DNA of 64,000 bases from Lantana camara (lineage: Eukaryota; Streptophyta; Magnoliopsida; Lamiales; Verbenaceae): contig CM074862.1 in assembly GCA_037501455.1 (NCBI GenBank), forward strand, positions 65,441,501 to 65,505,500. The letters are read 5' to 3'. A model generated the notes under the pieces. That model made no database searches and was not told the DNA's origin. It saw only the letters and a list, made by a program, of their open reading frames with translations. A program made the translations under genes and the position numbers. Of the stretch, positions 20,392-31,106 are shown piece after piece. How positions within the stretch are numbered: the stretch's first letter is position 1; every line of letters starts with the position of its first letter.

Positions 20392-23374
20392 TGTAACGCC
20401 CCGTGTTTTCACACGTGCCGGTAAGTCTTACGTGCGCATTTTTATTTAATTATATGAGTTTATAAGTTGATTTGCTAATTGAATTCGTTTCTAATTTGAT
20501 TTAATTGTTTAAATTTTATATGAATTCCAATGTGTGCTATGAATATATGAATGAATTTGTGAGAATGTGAATTTCGTGAATTCGGTGTTAATTGAATGAA
20601 ATTACGTGTTCGTGTGATTCGTGGACTTCATTGTAACTTATTTGAATGTTTTGGACTCAATTGGAAATTGGGTTTGGGCTTAATTGCCACTTTTTGAAAG
20701 TTTAGGGACCTATTTGTATATAGGCAACCCTGAACGGTTTTCGCGATATCTTGAGCTCCGGACCTCGAAATCGAGATCCGTAATCGACGTTGAACTTGTT
20801 TCGACGTTACCTATCCATTAAACTTGACCTTATACTTTTTCGATACCGTTTGAACCTTCGACAATGAATCTTTCCACCGACCTCGACCTTTTAACTTGTT
20901 TGAACCGTTTACTAATCGAACCGGACTTGAACTGACCCGCATTCTACCCATTTTATCACTAAATATCAGCATTTTCCTCCTCCTTGCTCCCACTTTTGAT
21001 CGATCAATTCATCCCAAAAGAGAAGCAAGAGAAGCTCCAAGAAACCCTCCTTTGTTGAACCTTCAAACTTTAAGCTCAAGATCATTCAATCTTCCATCTT
21101 CTTCCAAGGTAATTGGTGATTTATATTCTCCATCTCCTCCTCTATTTTTTTCATCTATGGAAAGCTTGACATAAGTGAAGGATTTTTGGGTTGTGACTAT
21201 GAGCTTGAATTGAGGGTTTGAACTTGATCCTTGGTTTTAATGGTTTAAAGTGAAACTTGATGTTTGATAAATGATTCTTGTGAACTTTCTATCCTATTTA
21301 CATGTTTAAATTTAAGGTTTGATGATGAGTGCATGATATGCCATTAATGGAGCTTGAAGCTTCCATGGATGAAAGCTTGTTATTGGATGATCTTTTGCCA
21401 ACTTTAAGGGTGAATTCTTGCTTCTATGATTGGATTGCATGATATATGTGAATTATATGAATTGCAAGCATGTCTAAGGGTGTATAAGAGCTTCCTTGTT
21501 GCTACCCCTGTTTTACAAAGCTTTTCCCTCGAGAAACAGAGCTTTTGCTCTGTTTTTCTTGGCAAAACGATGAGCTGACACGGCCGTGTCAGCTTTGAAC
21601 TGAAAATGGACACAGCCGTGTTGGGCTCTCGACTTTGAATTTTTCTGAATTTAATCTTGGACAAGGCCGTATCCAATTCCTTTGAAAACTCAACACGGCC
21701 GTGTCAAGCTCTCGACTTTGAATTTTTGGATTTTTAAACCTCGGACACGGCCGTGTCCGTTTCCTTTGAAAACTCAACACGGCCGTGTCATTTGAAATGA
21801 CAGCTTTGGGGAACCTCTTTTCTTGCTTATATCTCGTTTATGGCTCGTATTTGTGAATTGTATGTAACATGATTATATTAAAGCTATGTTTTATGATTGA
21901 TTTATGATATTGATAACCTTATGAATGCAAGTATGAAAGTATGAAGGATATGAACGAGAACGAATAGGATTTTATCGTATATTGAACGAAACTTGTTGAA
22001 TTATGTGTTTAATTGGATTCTATGACATTCATGACCATATTTGAACATTTTATCGCATTTTAAGCATTCCATAGCATGTCATTTCTTAGCCGAGCGTCTA
22101 ATGTGGTCATGATTGTGTCTTACACTACCTTTGTCACATAGGTGTTGGTCTAGTGGGTGACGAGGTTGAGCAGTGAGAGCTTTGTCGGGTTCTTTTGTCT
22201 ACCAGGTGGGTTTTTCTTCTATTAGTTAACAATATGACCCCGAACACCTAATGTGCAAGATTTTGGCCAAAACCCTATATAGGTATTTATACCAAGTTTT
22301 TAATGAGCAAATGTTTTAAACGAAAACCTTTTTCTTGAATATCCTACCAAAATGTTTTGGCGAGTAATGATTGAGTGATCACAATGTATGGGGGCCCGGG
22401 ACTTAGTGTGGTGGTGAACCAGGGAAGCTTGGGCTGACGGGAATCCATTTATACTAGTTCCAACAATTTCGGCAACCTGGATTTCACTAGGAGATTAGTG
22501 ACTGAAAGGGGACCCGCGCTTTTGGGGATTCATGTACCCCTCTAGCATTAATGAATGAGGGTTCGGGCCTTGCAAACCCGTTCCCTACGTGGAGAAAAAG
22601 GAGTATATGAATGATCGAATGAATGATCTAATGAATGAGCACGAAAGAAAGAATGCACGAACGAATGAATGATTAATGAATTACACGAGGTGGTGGTTGG
22701 AGATAATGCACGCCTTCTCGCCGGGCCACTAATGACCTAATGAATGAAATGAATTGTTATAATCCTATTCGTTGTATTTTATTTCCCACTTGGGAAAAAT
22801 GATTCTAAACCTCGAATATGGATTATAACTTGCATGTACGTGTTTAAATTCCGCAATATTATGATATTATGCCTCTCTTTTTATACCCACCAGTCTGTCT
22901 AAGACTGAACCCGGAGTTGTTTCAGTTATTTTTGCAGGAAGGGATGCTAGGCGGGATACAAGTCTGAGAGAGTCTTGCATGGTGTCTAGCCTTTCTTTCG
23001 TTACACTCGTACTCTTATTTTTTTTTGATACTTTGGATTTTGTTTATGTATGGAGCGTATATGTATATGGTACCTATATGTATCTTATTCAGGCCTAAAT
23101 ATTGGTACATAGAGCGTATAGCTCAATATATGAATTACATGTTGGTACCTAGAGCTTCTAGTTCAGTATATAATATAAGAATGATTGCTTCCGCCTTTCT
23201 GTTACTCTGATTGTTGTTGTTGTTGTTGGGGTTTAAGTTATAGGTTAGTCCCGCCTGGCTTAGAGAGTGTGTATGTCTCCGTTCGCTATGATTTGGCACG
23301 TGTATGGAAATCCATTTCATATACGGGTCGGGTCATGGTGCGGGGGATGTGACGTCACGCGCTCGGGCGTTACA
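20392..23374 (+). repeat. Chr-1 5' LTR (2983 bp)
   Basis: Contains, in order: GC-rich start, donor-like site CAAG|GTAATTGG (21109), palindrome cluster (21573-21789), acceptor-like CACATAG (ends 22141), a 64-nt exon-like piece, donor CCAG|GTGGG (22206), conserved block (about 22360-22760), stem-loops (22757-22828 and 22891-22907), acceptor TTTTTGCAG (ends 22937), and the terminal block (about 23240-23374). No obvious TATA box was identified. Confidence 0.95.
21573..21789 (+). repeat. Cluster of six palindromes in Chr-1 5' LTR
   Basis: Six copies of a dyad of form GACACGGCCGTGTC: a 22-bp perfect palindrome at 21573-21594, variants at 21609-21622 and about 21658-21673, AACACGGCCGTGTC at 21692-21705, an 18-bp perfect palindrome at 21742-21759, and another at 21776-21789. 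Spacers repeat too (for example GCTCTCGACTTTGAATTTTT). The 3' LTR has the matching six at 29291-29507. Confidence 0.93.
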
Positions 23375-23383
23375 TCCTTTGAG

Positions 23384-23395
23384 TGGTATCAGAGC
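23384..23395 (+). other. Chr-1 primer-binding site
   Basis: TGGTATCAGAGC, the exact complement of the 3' end of plant initiator tRNA-Met, nine bases after the LTR. Confidence 0.9.
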
Positions 23396-23591
23396 CTAGG
23401 GTTGCAAAACCAGGGTTCTAGTGTCGTGTTGAGTCAGTAGGTCGTTCGACTGTAGGAATTACTTGTAATTTGGAGCATTGCATTTTATATGATTAGGTGT
23501 TTTGATTCTTGACTTGAATGATTGAATGAATTTATCGCATTGCCACGCATGAACTAAAATTAGCATGCATGTTAGTGTTTGAATTGATAGG

Positions 23592-24340
23592 ATGCCTCCG
23601 AGAAGACATCGGGAAAGGTCTCCGGGACACCGTCACCACCGTGATCATTCCCCTAATCCTCCACAGCCGCCTATGAATATGGAGCATTTTATGGAGGCGG
23701 TATATAACTACGTGGAACATAGAAGGGCTCAGGATCCTCCAGTACAACCGCAGGCTGAACAACAAGTACCTCCTCCAAATAACCCGAGAGATCATCATGG
23801 GTTGTTTTTGAGTTATAATCCTCCAAGATTTTCAGGTTCCGTAGATGATGCTATATCGGAAGGATGGCTCACTCGGATTGAGAGGATTTTTAATGTTCGA
23901 TAATTCACATCTCAAGAAAAGGCCCAATTTGCTATTTTCCAACTGGATGGAGAGGCTTATGATTGGTGGGAACGTACACGAGAGAAGCTCGAAGTGGAAG
24001 GAGAAGAAGTTACTTGGGAAGTGTTTGTAAGGGAGTTTAGAGAAGCCTTTGTTCCTGAAGTTGTCCGAGAAAGAAAAGAACAAAAGTTTATGGATCTGAA
24101 TCAAGGAACTCGAACGGTGGCTCAGTATCTTTCTCTTTTCAATCGGCTTGGCAAGTATGCACCTTACATTACAAGGGATGAAAAGAGAAAGGGAAAGAGG
24201 TTTATAGCTGGATTGAGGCAGGATCTAAGGCATGGGCATGCAGGCCATAATTTTGAGTCTTTTGCTGACACTGTACAAAGGGCTCTGGTATTGGAAGAGG
24301 AGTATAAAGGACCCCTTACCTCGCATGAAAATGGGACAAG
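23592..24340 (+). pseudogene. Chr-1 Gag, N-terminal and core part
   Basis: Gypsy Gag starting MPPRRHRERS. A Pro/His-rich head is followed by the capsid-like core (about 23790-24290) with GEAYDWWERTR and the FVREFREAF motif. A TAA at 23901-23903 interrupts the frame. Between about 24320 and 24360 the reading shifts by one to the frame that carries the zinc knuckle and Pol. The sequence before and after is well conserved, so the shift is probably a one- or two-base indel rather than programmed frameshifting; related elements use a single frame as far as I know. Confidence 0.85.
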
Positions 24341-26268
24341 GATCGGGGTTTGGAAAGGGGAAAAGACCTATAGTATCTCCTCCTCAGCCATTTCAAGGGC
24401 AAGCTAAGAAGTTTCGACCTACAGGAGCTGCACCGCCAAAGCCACAAGCACCTCTAGCTACTTCTGATCCTCGGCATGATAGGTCACCACGTCTATTTTG
24501 TGGAGGCCCGACTCACACCTACAACACTTGCAGAAATAGGCTGGGACAGTGTTTGATTTGTGGGAAGACAACACATATGGCCAATACTTGTCCAGACAAG
24601 ACTCCAGGCTATCAACCGGGAGCTCAGAGGCCGATGATCCCAGCTCGTGCATATGCCCTTGCGGGTGAAGAGCAAGATGTGGAAGCCAATCCCAATGCTA
24701 TGGTGGAAGGTACAATATGCATCCATAACACGAACATACATGCATTATTTGACCCTGGCACTACTCATTCTTTTATTTCTTGCAAATTAATTGATACTTT
24801 GTGTTTGCCTGTTACGTGCTTAAATGTTTATTATGTGGTGAGTTCACCGTTGGGTGGAAGTCTTGAGATGGATCAGGTGGTCAGAGATTGTGTGTTTGGG
24901 TTTGAAGGCAGAGTATGTCAGGCCGATTTAGTGGTGATGCCGATGAACAGATATGGGGTTATTCTGGGAATGGATTGGTTGTTTCGGTATCATGCCACTG
25001 TTGATTATTTCACCAAGACAGTTAAGTTGGGAGAAGAAGTGACAGTGGGGAAAGAATCAGAGATTACACCTCTTTTGTCGTTCACTGAGGCTCATAGGTT
25101 GATAAGGAATGGGGCAACGGGATTTATTGCCTATATCTTGAATAAGCCGAAAGATCAGGCGAAACTCGAAGAGACAGAAGTGGTGAAGGAATATCTTGAG
25201 GTGTTTCCCGAAGTTTTAGGTTCTTTGCCTCCGGATCGAGAGATCGAATTTGTAATAGACTTATATCCGGGATCTGAACCTTATTCTAAGACTCCTTACC
25301 GGATGGCACCGGCAGAGTTACAGGAGTTAAAAGTTCAGCTGGAAGATCTTCTTAAGAATGGTTATATTCGACCGAGTTCATCACCGTGGGGCGCGCCGGT
25401 TCTCTTTGTTAAGAAGAAAGATGGAACCTTAAGGATGTGTATTGACTACCGGGAGTTGAATCGGATGGCGGCAAAGAATAAATATCCATTGCCTAATATA
25501 GAGGATTTGTTTGATATTCTACAAGGGTCAAGAGTGTATTCCAAGCTCGATTTAAGGCAGGGATGTTATCAGTTAAAGATTAAGGAGGAAGATATTCCTA
25601 AGACAGGATTTAATACCCGGTATGGACATTATGAATTCGTGGTGATGCCATTTGGATTAACTAATGCGCCGGCAGCTTTTATGGACATGATGCATCGGAT
25701 TTTCCGGCCGTATTTGGATAAGTTTGTCGTGATCTTCATCGATGATATTTTGGTATACTCAAGGTCAGAAGAGGATCATGCTCGGCATTTGAGATTGGTA
25801 TTGGAGACTTTAAGAGATAATCAGCTTTATGCCAAGTTCAGTAAATGCGAGTTTTGGATTGGCAGGGTGAGCTTCTTGGGACATATTATTTCAAGCAAAG
25901 GATTAGAAGTGGATACTTCGAAAATAGAGGCAGTTTCACTGTGGCAGAGTCCTAAGAATGTTTCTGAGATCCGAAGTTTCTTGGGTTTAGCTGGTTATTA
26001 CCGAAGATTTGTTAAGGATTTTTCTAAGATTGCGGCTCCGTTAACCCGATTAACCAAGAAAGAGGTTCAGTTTAAATGGGATGAGAAGTGTGAAGTTAGT
26101 TTTCAGCTCTTGAAGGATAAGTTAACTTCTGCACCGATACTTGCACTTCCGGATGGTATTGAAGGGTTTATGGTGTATACGGATGCTTCCCATGAAGGCT
26201 TAGGTTGTGTTTTGATGCAAAATGGGAGAGTAATTGCTTATGCCTCTAGGAAATTGAAAGAGCAATAG
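24341..26268 (+). pseudogene. Chr-1 Gag tail, protease, reverse transcriptase, start of RNase H
   Basis: Open through nearly 2 kb. A CCHC knuckle ([14 protein letters not shown], 24550-24591) closes Gag. Protease has [13 protein letters not shown]: the catalytic triplet at 24751-24759 reads Asp-Pro-Gly in place of Asp-Ser/Thr-Gly, which should disable it. Reverse transcriptase spans about 25290-25890 with the FIDD active site (GATGAT at 25741-25746). RNase H starts with [10 protein letters not shown] near 26176. A TAG at 26266-26268 ends the frame; it continues at once in the same frame. Confidence 0.92.
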
Positions 26269-28074
26269 AAGAATTATCCCACTCATGACCTTGAACTTGC
26301 AGCGGTGAGTTTTGCCTTAGGGAAGTGGAGACATTATTTGTATGGGACTTCTTTTGAGATTTTTACCGATCATAAGAGTCTTCAGTACTTATTCTCTCAG
26401 AAGGAGTTGAATAGAAGACAACGTCGTTGGATGGAGACTCTCGAGGATTATGATTGTGTGATTAAGTATCACCCGGGTAAAGCTAACGTGGTCGCGGATG
26501 CATTGAGTAGGAAGGCTAGTATATCCAATTTGAAAGTAAATATTGGACAACCAATGGAGTTGGTTAAGATAAAGGCTCATATTGGTAACATCTCAGTACG
26601 TCCAGAGTTAAGGCAACAGATATTTGAGGCACAACGGGCGAATGTTGAGATTCAGAAGTTGATTGAGAAGGCTCGATCAGACTGCGAGTGTCCATTTGGA
26701 TTCGATGATACGGGAATCTTTTGATTTAAGAACAGAGTGGTAGTTCCAACAGATTTAAGAAGAGCTATTTTGGATGAAGCTCATAAAACAGTTTATTCGG
26801 TATATCCTGGTGGAAACAAGATGTATCGGGACTTGAAACAGTATTATTGGTGGAACGGGTTGAAGAGAGATGTGGTGAATTATGTGAAGCATTGTCTGAC
26901 TTGTCAGTTAGTGAAAGCTGAGCATCAGAAGCCGTCAGGATTGTTACAGCCACTACCTATTCCCGAATGGAAATGGGAACAGATAGCAATGGATTTTGTA
27001 TCGGGTTTACCTAGAGTGAAAGGTGGATTCGATGGAGTTTGGGTAATCGTGGACAGGTTAACCAAGTCAGCACATTTTCTTGCAGTTCGGATGTCAGATA
27101 AGATAGGTAAGTTGGCTAAGAGGTATTGTGATGAGATTATTCGGTTACATGGAGTGCCAGCTAGTATTGTTTCGGACAGGGATCCGAGATTCACTTCCAA
27201 GTTTTGGCAAGAGTTACAGAAATGTCTGGGAACTAAGCTTCAGTTCAGTACAGCTTTTCATCCACAGACGGACGGATAATCTGAAAGGTTAATCAGATAT
27301 CTTGAGGATATGTTAAGGGCGTGTGCGTTAGATTTCTCGAGTTCTTGGAACGAACAACTGCCCTTAATTGAGTTTGCCTACAACAATAGTTATCAAGCTT
27401 CTATAGAAATGGCACCGTATGAGTTTCTTTATGGAAGAAAGTGCCGATCCCCGTTGTTTTTCGATTTGGAAGAATGGAAGTGGAGTAAGCAAGAAGGGGT
27501 ACAAAGAGGTGAAAGGAAATATAAACCTTCTAAAGCTATTCAGGATGCTATTGAAAAAGTTCAGATTATTCGACAAAGGATGAAAGCAGCTCAAGATTGA
27601 CAGAAAAGTTATGCAGATAAGCGAAGGAAAGATCTTGAATTTGACGTTGGGGATAGGGTGTTCCTGAAAGCTTCACCTCGGAAAGGATTTACCCAAATTG
27701 GAAAAGGAGGAAAGTTGAATCCCCGATATTTGGGACCTTATGAGATTTTGGAGAGAATCGGAGATACAGCTTATAGATTGGATTTGCCTCCAAGTTTAAC
27801 GGGTATTCACAATGTCTTCCATGTATCACAACTTCGGAAGTACTATCCCGATGAATCCGTGATCATACCGATTGAAGAAGTGGAGCTAAAACCGAATCTC
27901 ACTTTCGTTCAGAAACCAGTTAAGATTCTGGATCGAAAATTTCAAGAACTTCGAAATAGACAGTTTCCCTTGGTGAAAGTATTATGGCAGAGTGATAAGA
28001 CGGAAGAAGCAACGTGGGAAACCGAAGAGAAAATGCAGAAGTTCTATCCCGAGTTGTTTCCGATCGAGCAATGA
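26269..28074 (+). pseudogene. Chr-1 RNase H end, integrase and chromodomain
   Basis: Same frame as before, broken by TGA 26722-26724, TAA 27277-27279 and TGA 27598-27600. RNase H ends with VVADALSRK. Integrase has a zinc domain (AHKTVYSVYPG...CLTCQ) whose second His is Tyr (TAT at 26803), then catalytic Asp in MDFVSGLP, Asp in VSDRDPRF, and Glu just after the 27277 stop. The C-terminus has the GPYEILERIG fold and a chromodomain-like end (about 27930-28060) with VKVLWQ...EEATWETEE. This end is typical of the Tekay/Del group, where it guides integration into heterochromatin. Confidence 0.92.
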
Positions 28075-28095
28075 ATCCGAGGACGGATTCTCTTT

Positions 28096-28107
28096 AAGGG
28101 GGAGAGG
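28096..28107 (+). other. Polypurine tract of Chr-1
   Basis: AAGGGGGAGAGG one base before the 3' LTR start at 28109. Confidence 0.85.
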
Positions 28108-28108
28108 T

Positions 28109-31101
28109 TGTAACGCCCCGTGTTTTCACACGTGCTGGTAAGTGTTACGTGCGCATTTTTATTTATTTATATGAGTTTATAAGTTGATTTGCTAATTGAA
28201 TTCGTTTCTAATTTGATTTAATTGTTTAAATTTTATATGAATTCCAATGTGTGCTATGAATATATGAATGAATTTGTGAGAATGTGAATTTCATGAATTC
28301 GGTGTTAATTGAATGAAATTACGTGTTCGTGTGATTCGTGGACTTGATTGTAACTTATTTGAATGTTTTGGACTCAATTGGAAATTGGGTTTGGGCTTAA
28401 TTGCCACCTTTTGAAAGTTTAGGGACCTATTTGTATATAGGCAACCCTGAACGGTTTTCGCGATATCTTGAGCTTCGGACCTCGAAATCGAGATCCGTAA
28501 CCGGCGTTGAACTTGTTTCGACGTTACCTATCCATTAAACTTGACCTTATACTTTTTCGATACCGTTTGAACCTTCGACAACGAATCTTTCCACCGATCT
28601 CGACCTTATAACTTGTTTGAACCGTTTACTAATCGAACCGGACTTGAACCGACCCGCATTCTACCCATTTTATCACTAAATATCAGCATTTTCCTCCTCC
28701 TTGCTCCCACTTTTGATCGATCAATTCATCCCAAGAGAGAAGCAAGAGAAGCTCCAAGAAACCCTCCTTTGTTGAACCTTCAAACTTTGAGCTCAAGATC
28801 ATTCAATCTTCCATCTTCTTCCAAGGTAATTGGTGATTTAAATTCTCCATCTCCTCCTCTATTTTTTTCATCTATGGAAAGCTTGGCATGAGTGAAGGAT
28901 TCTTGGGTTGTGACTATGAGCTTGAATTGAGGGTTTGAACTTGATCCTTGGTTTTAATGGTTTAAAGTGAAACTTGATGTTTGATAAATGATTCTTGTGA
29001 ACTTTCTATCCTATTTACATGTTTAAATTTAAGGTTTGATGATGAGTGCATGATATGCCATTAATGGAGCTTGAAGCTTCCATGGATGAAAGCTTGTTAT
29101 TGGATGATCTTTTGCCAACTTTAAGGGTGAATTCTTGCTTCTATGATTGGATTGCATGATATATGTGAATTATATGAATTGCAAGCATGTCTAAGGGTGT
29201 ATAAGAGCTTCCTTGTTGCTGCCCCTGTTTTGCAAAGCTTTTCCCTCGAGAAACAGAGCTTTTGCTCTTTTTTTCATGGCAAAACGATGAGCTGACACGG
29301 TCGTGTCAACTTTGAACTGAAAATGGACACGGCCGTGTTGGGCTCTCGACTTTGAATTTTTCTGAATTTAATCTCGGACACGGCCGTGTCCGATTCCTTT
29401 GAAAACTCAACACGGCCATGTCAAGCTCTCGACTTTGAATTTTTGGATTTTTAAACCTCGGACATGGCCGTGTCCGTTTCCTTTGAAAACTCAACACGGC
29501 CGGGTCATTTGAAATGGCAGCTTTGGGGAACCTCTTTTCTTGCTTATATCTTGTTTATGGCTCGTATTTGTGAATTGTATGTAACATGATTATATTAAAG
29601 CTATGTTTTATGATTGATTTATGATATTGATAACCTTATGAATGCAAGTATGAAAGTATGAAGGATATGAACGGGAATGAATACGATTTTATCGTATATT
29701 GAACGAAACTTGTTGAATTATGTGTTTAATTGGATTCTATGACATTCATGACCATATTTGAACATATTATCGCATTTTAAGCATTCCATAGCATGTCATT
29801 TCTTAGCCGAGCGTCTAATGTGGTCATGATTGAGTCTCACACTACCTTTGTCACACAGGTGTTGGTCTAGTGGGTGACGAGGTTGAGCAGTGAGAGCTTT
29901 GTCGGGTTCTTTTGTCTACCAGGTGGGTTTTTCTTCTATTAGTTAACAATATGACCCCGAACACCTAATGTGCAAGATTTTGGCCAAAACCCTATATAGG
30001 TATTTATACCAAGTTTTTAATGAGCAAATGTTTTAAACGAAAGCCTTTTTCTTGAATATCCTACCAAAATGTTTTGGCGAGTAATGATTGAGTGATCAAA
30101 ATGAATGGGGGCCCGGGACTTAGTGTGGTGGCGAACCGGGGAACCTTGGGCTGACGGGAATCCATTTATACTAGTTCCAACAATTTCGGCAACCTGGATT
30201 TCACTAGGCGATTAGTGACTGAAAGGGGACCCGCGCTTTTGGGGATTCATGTACCCCTCTAGCATTAATGAATGAGGGTTCGGGCCTTGCAAACCCGTTC
30301 CCTACCCGGAGGAAAAAGTAGTATATGAATGATCGAATGAATGATCTAATGAATGTGCACGAAAGAAAGAATGCATGAACGAATGAATGAATGAATGATT
30401 AATGAATTACACGAGGTGGTGGTTAGAGATAATGCACGCCCTCTCGCCGGGCCACTAATGACCTAATGAATGAAATGAATTGTTATAATCCTATTCGTTG
30501 TATTTTATTTCCCACCTGGGAAAAATGCTTCTAAACCTCGAATATGGATTATAACTTGCATGTACGTGTTTAAATTCTGCAATATTATGATATTATGCCT
30601 CTCTTTTTATACCCACCAGTCTGTCTAAGACAGAACCCGGAGTTGTTTCAGTTATTTTTGCAGGAAGGGATGCTAGGCGGGATACAAGTCTGAGAGAGTC
30701 TTGCATGGTGTCTAGCCTTTCTTTCGTTACACTCAAACTCTTATTTTTTTTTTGATACTTTGGATTTTGTTTATGTATGGAGCGTATATGTATATGGTAC
30801 CTATATGTATCTTATTCAAGCTTAAATATTGGTACATAGAGCGTATAACTCAATATATGAATTACATGTTGGTACCTAGAGCTTCTAGCTCAGTATATAA
30901 TATATGAATGATTGCTTCCGCCTTTCTGTTACTCTGATTGTTGTTGTTGTTGTTGGGGTTGAAGTTATAGGTTAGTCCCGCCTGGCTTAGCGAGTGTGTA
31001 TGTCTCCGTTCGCTATGATTTGGCACGTGTATGGAAATCCATTTCATATACGAGTAGGGTCATGGTGCGGGGGATGTGACGTCTCGCGCTCGGGCGTTAC
31101 A
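28109..31101 (+). repeat. Chr-1 3' LTR (2993 bp)
   Basis: Full-length copy of the 5' LTR with about 2-3% differences. Donor and acceptor-like sites at 28826, 29858, 29923 and 30663 match those of the 5' LTR. The palindrome cluster is at 29291-29507; the third dyad is perfect here but damaged in the 5' copy, while others are damaged only here. One hairpin base pair at 30617-30633 is broken (AGACAG). Confidence 0.95.
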
Positions 31102-31106
31102 TAGAA

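Larger units (their letters stand above)
20392..31101 (+). mobile_element. Chr-1: complete Tekay/Del-type chromovirus (10.7 kb)
   Basis: LTRs at 20392-23374 and 28109-31101 with TGTAACGCC...GTTACA ends are flanked by the perfect duplication TAGAA (20387-20391 and 31102-31106). Inside are a tRNA-iMet primer site, gag, protease, reverse transcriptase, RNase H, integrase and a C-terminal chromodomain, then a polypurine tract. The LTRs differ at roughly 2-3% of positions by eye. The coding region has one frameshift and five in-frame stops, so it is inactive. It sits inside the integrase gene of Chr-0. Confidence 0.95.

Noticed and set aside
21589..21780. Minus-strand open frame with repeated RTRPCPRF-like residues, also at 29306-29497
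   Set aside because: It is the translation of the palindrome cluster and its repeated spacers; no start context and no other support.
24320..24360. Programmed frameshift between Gag and Pol of Chr-1
   Set aside because: The shift lies before the zinc knuckle of Gag rather than at the Gag-Pol border, and no slippery site plus structure was seen; a plain indel is more likely.
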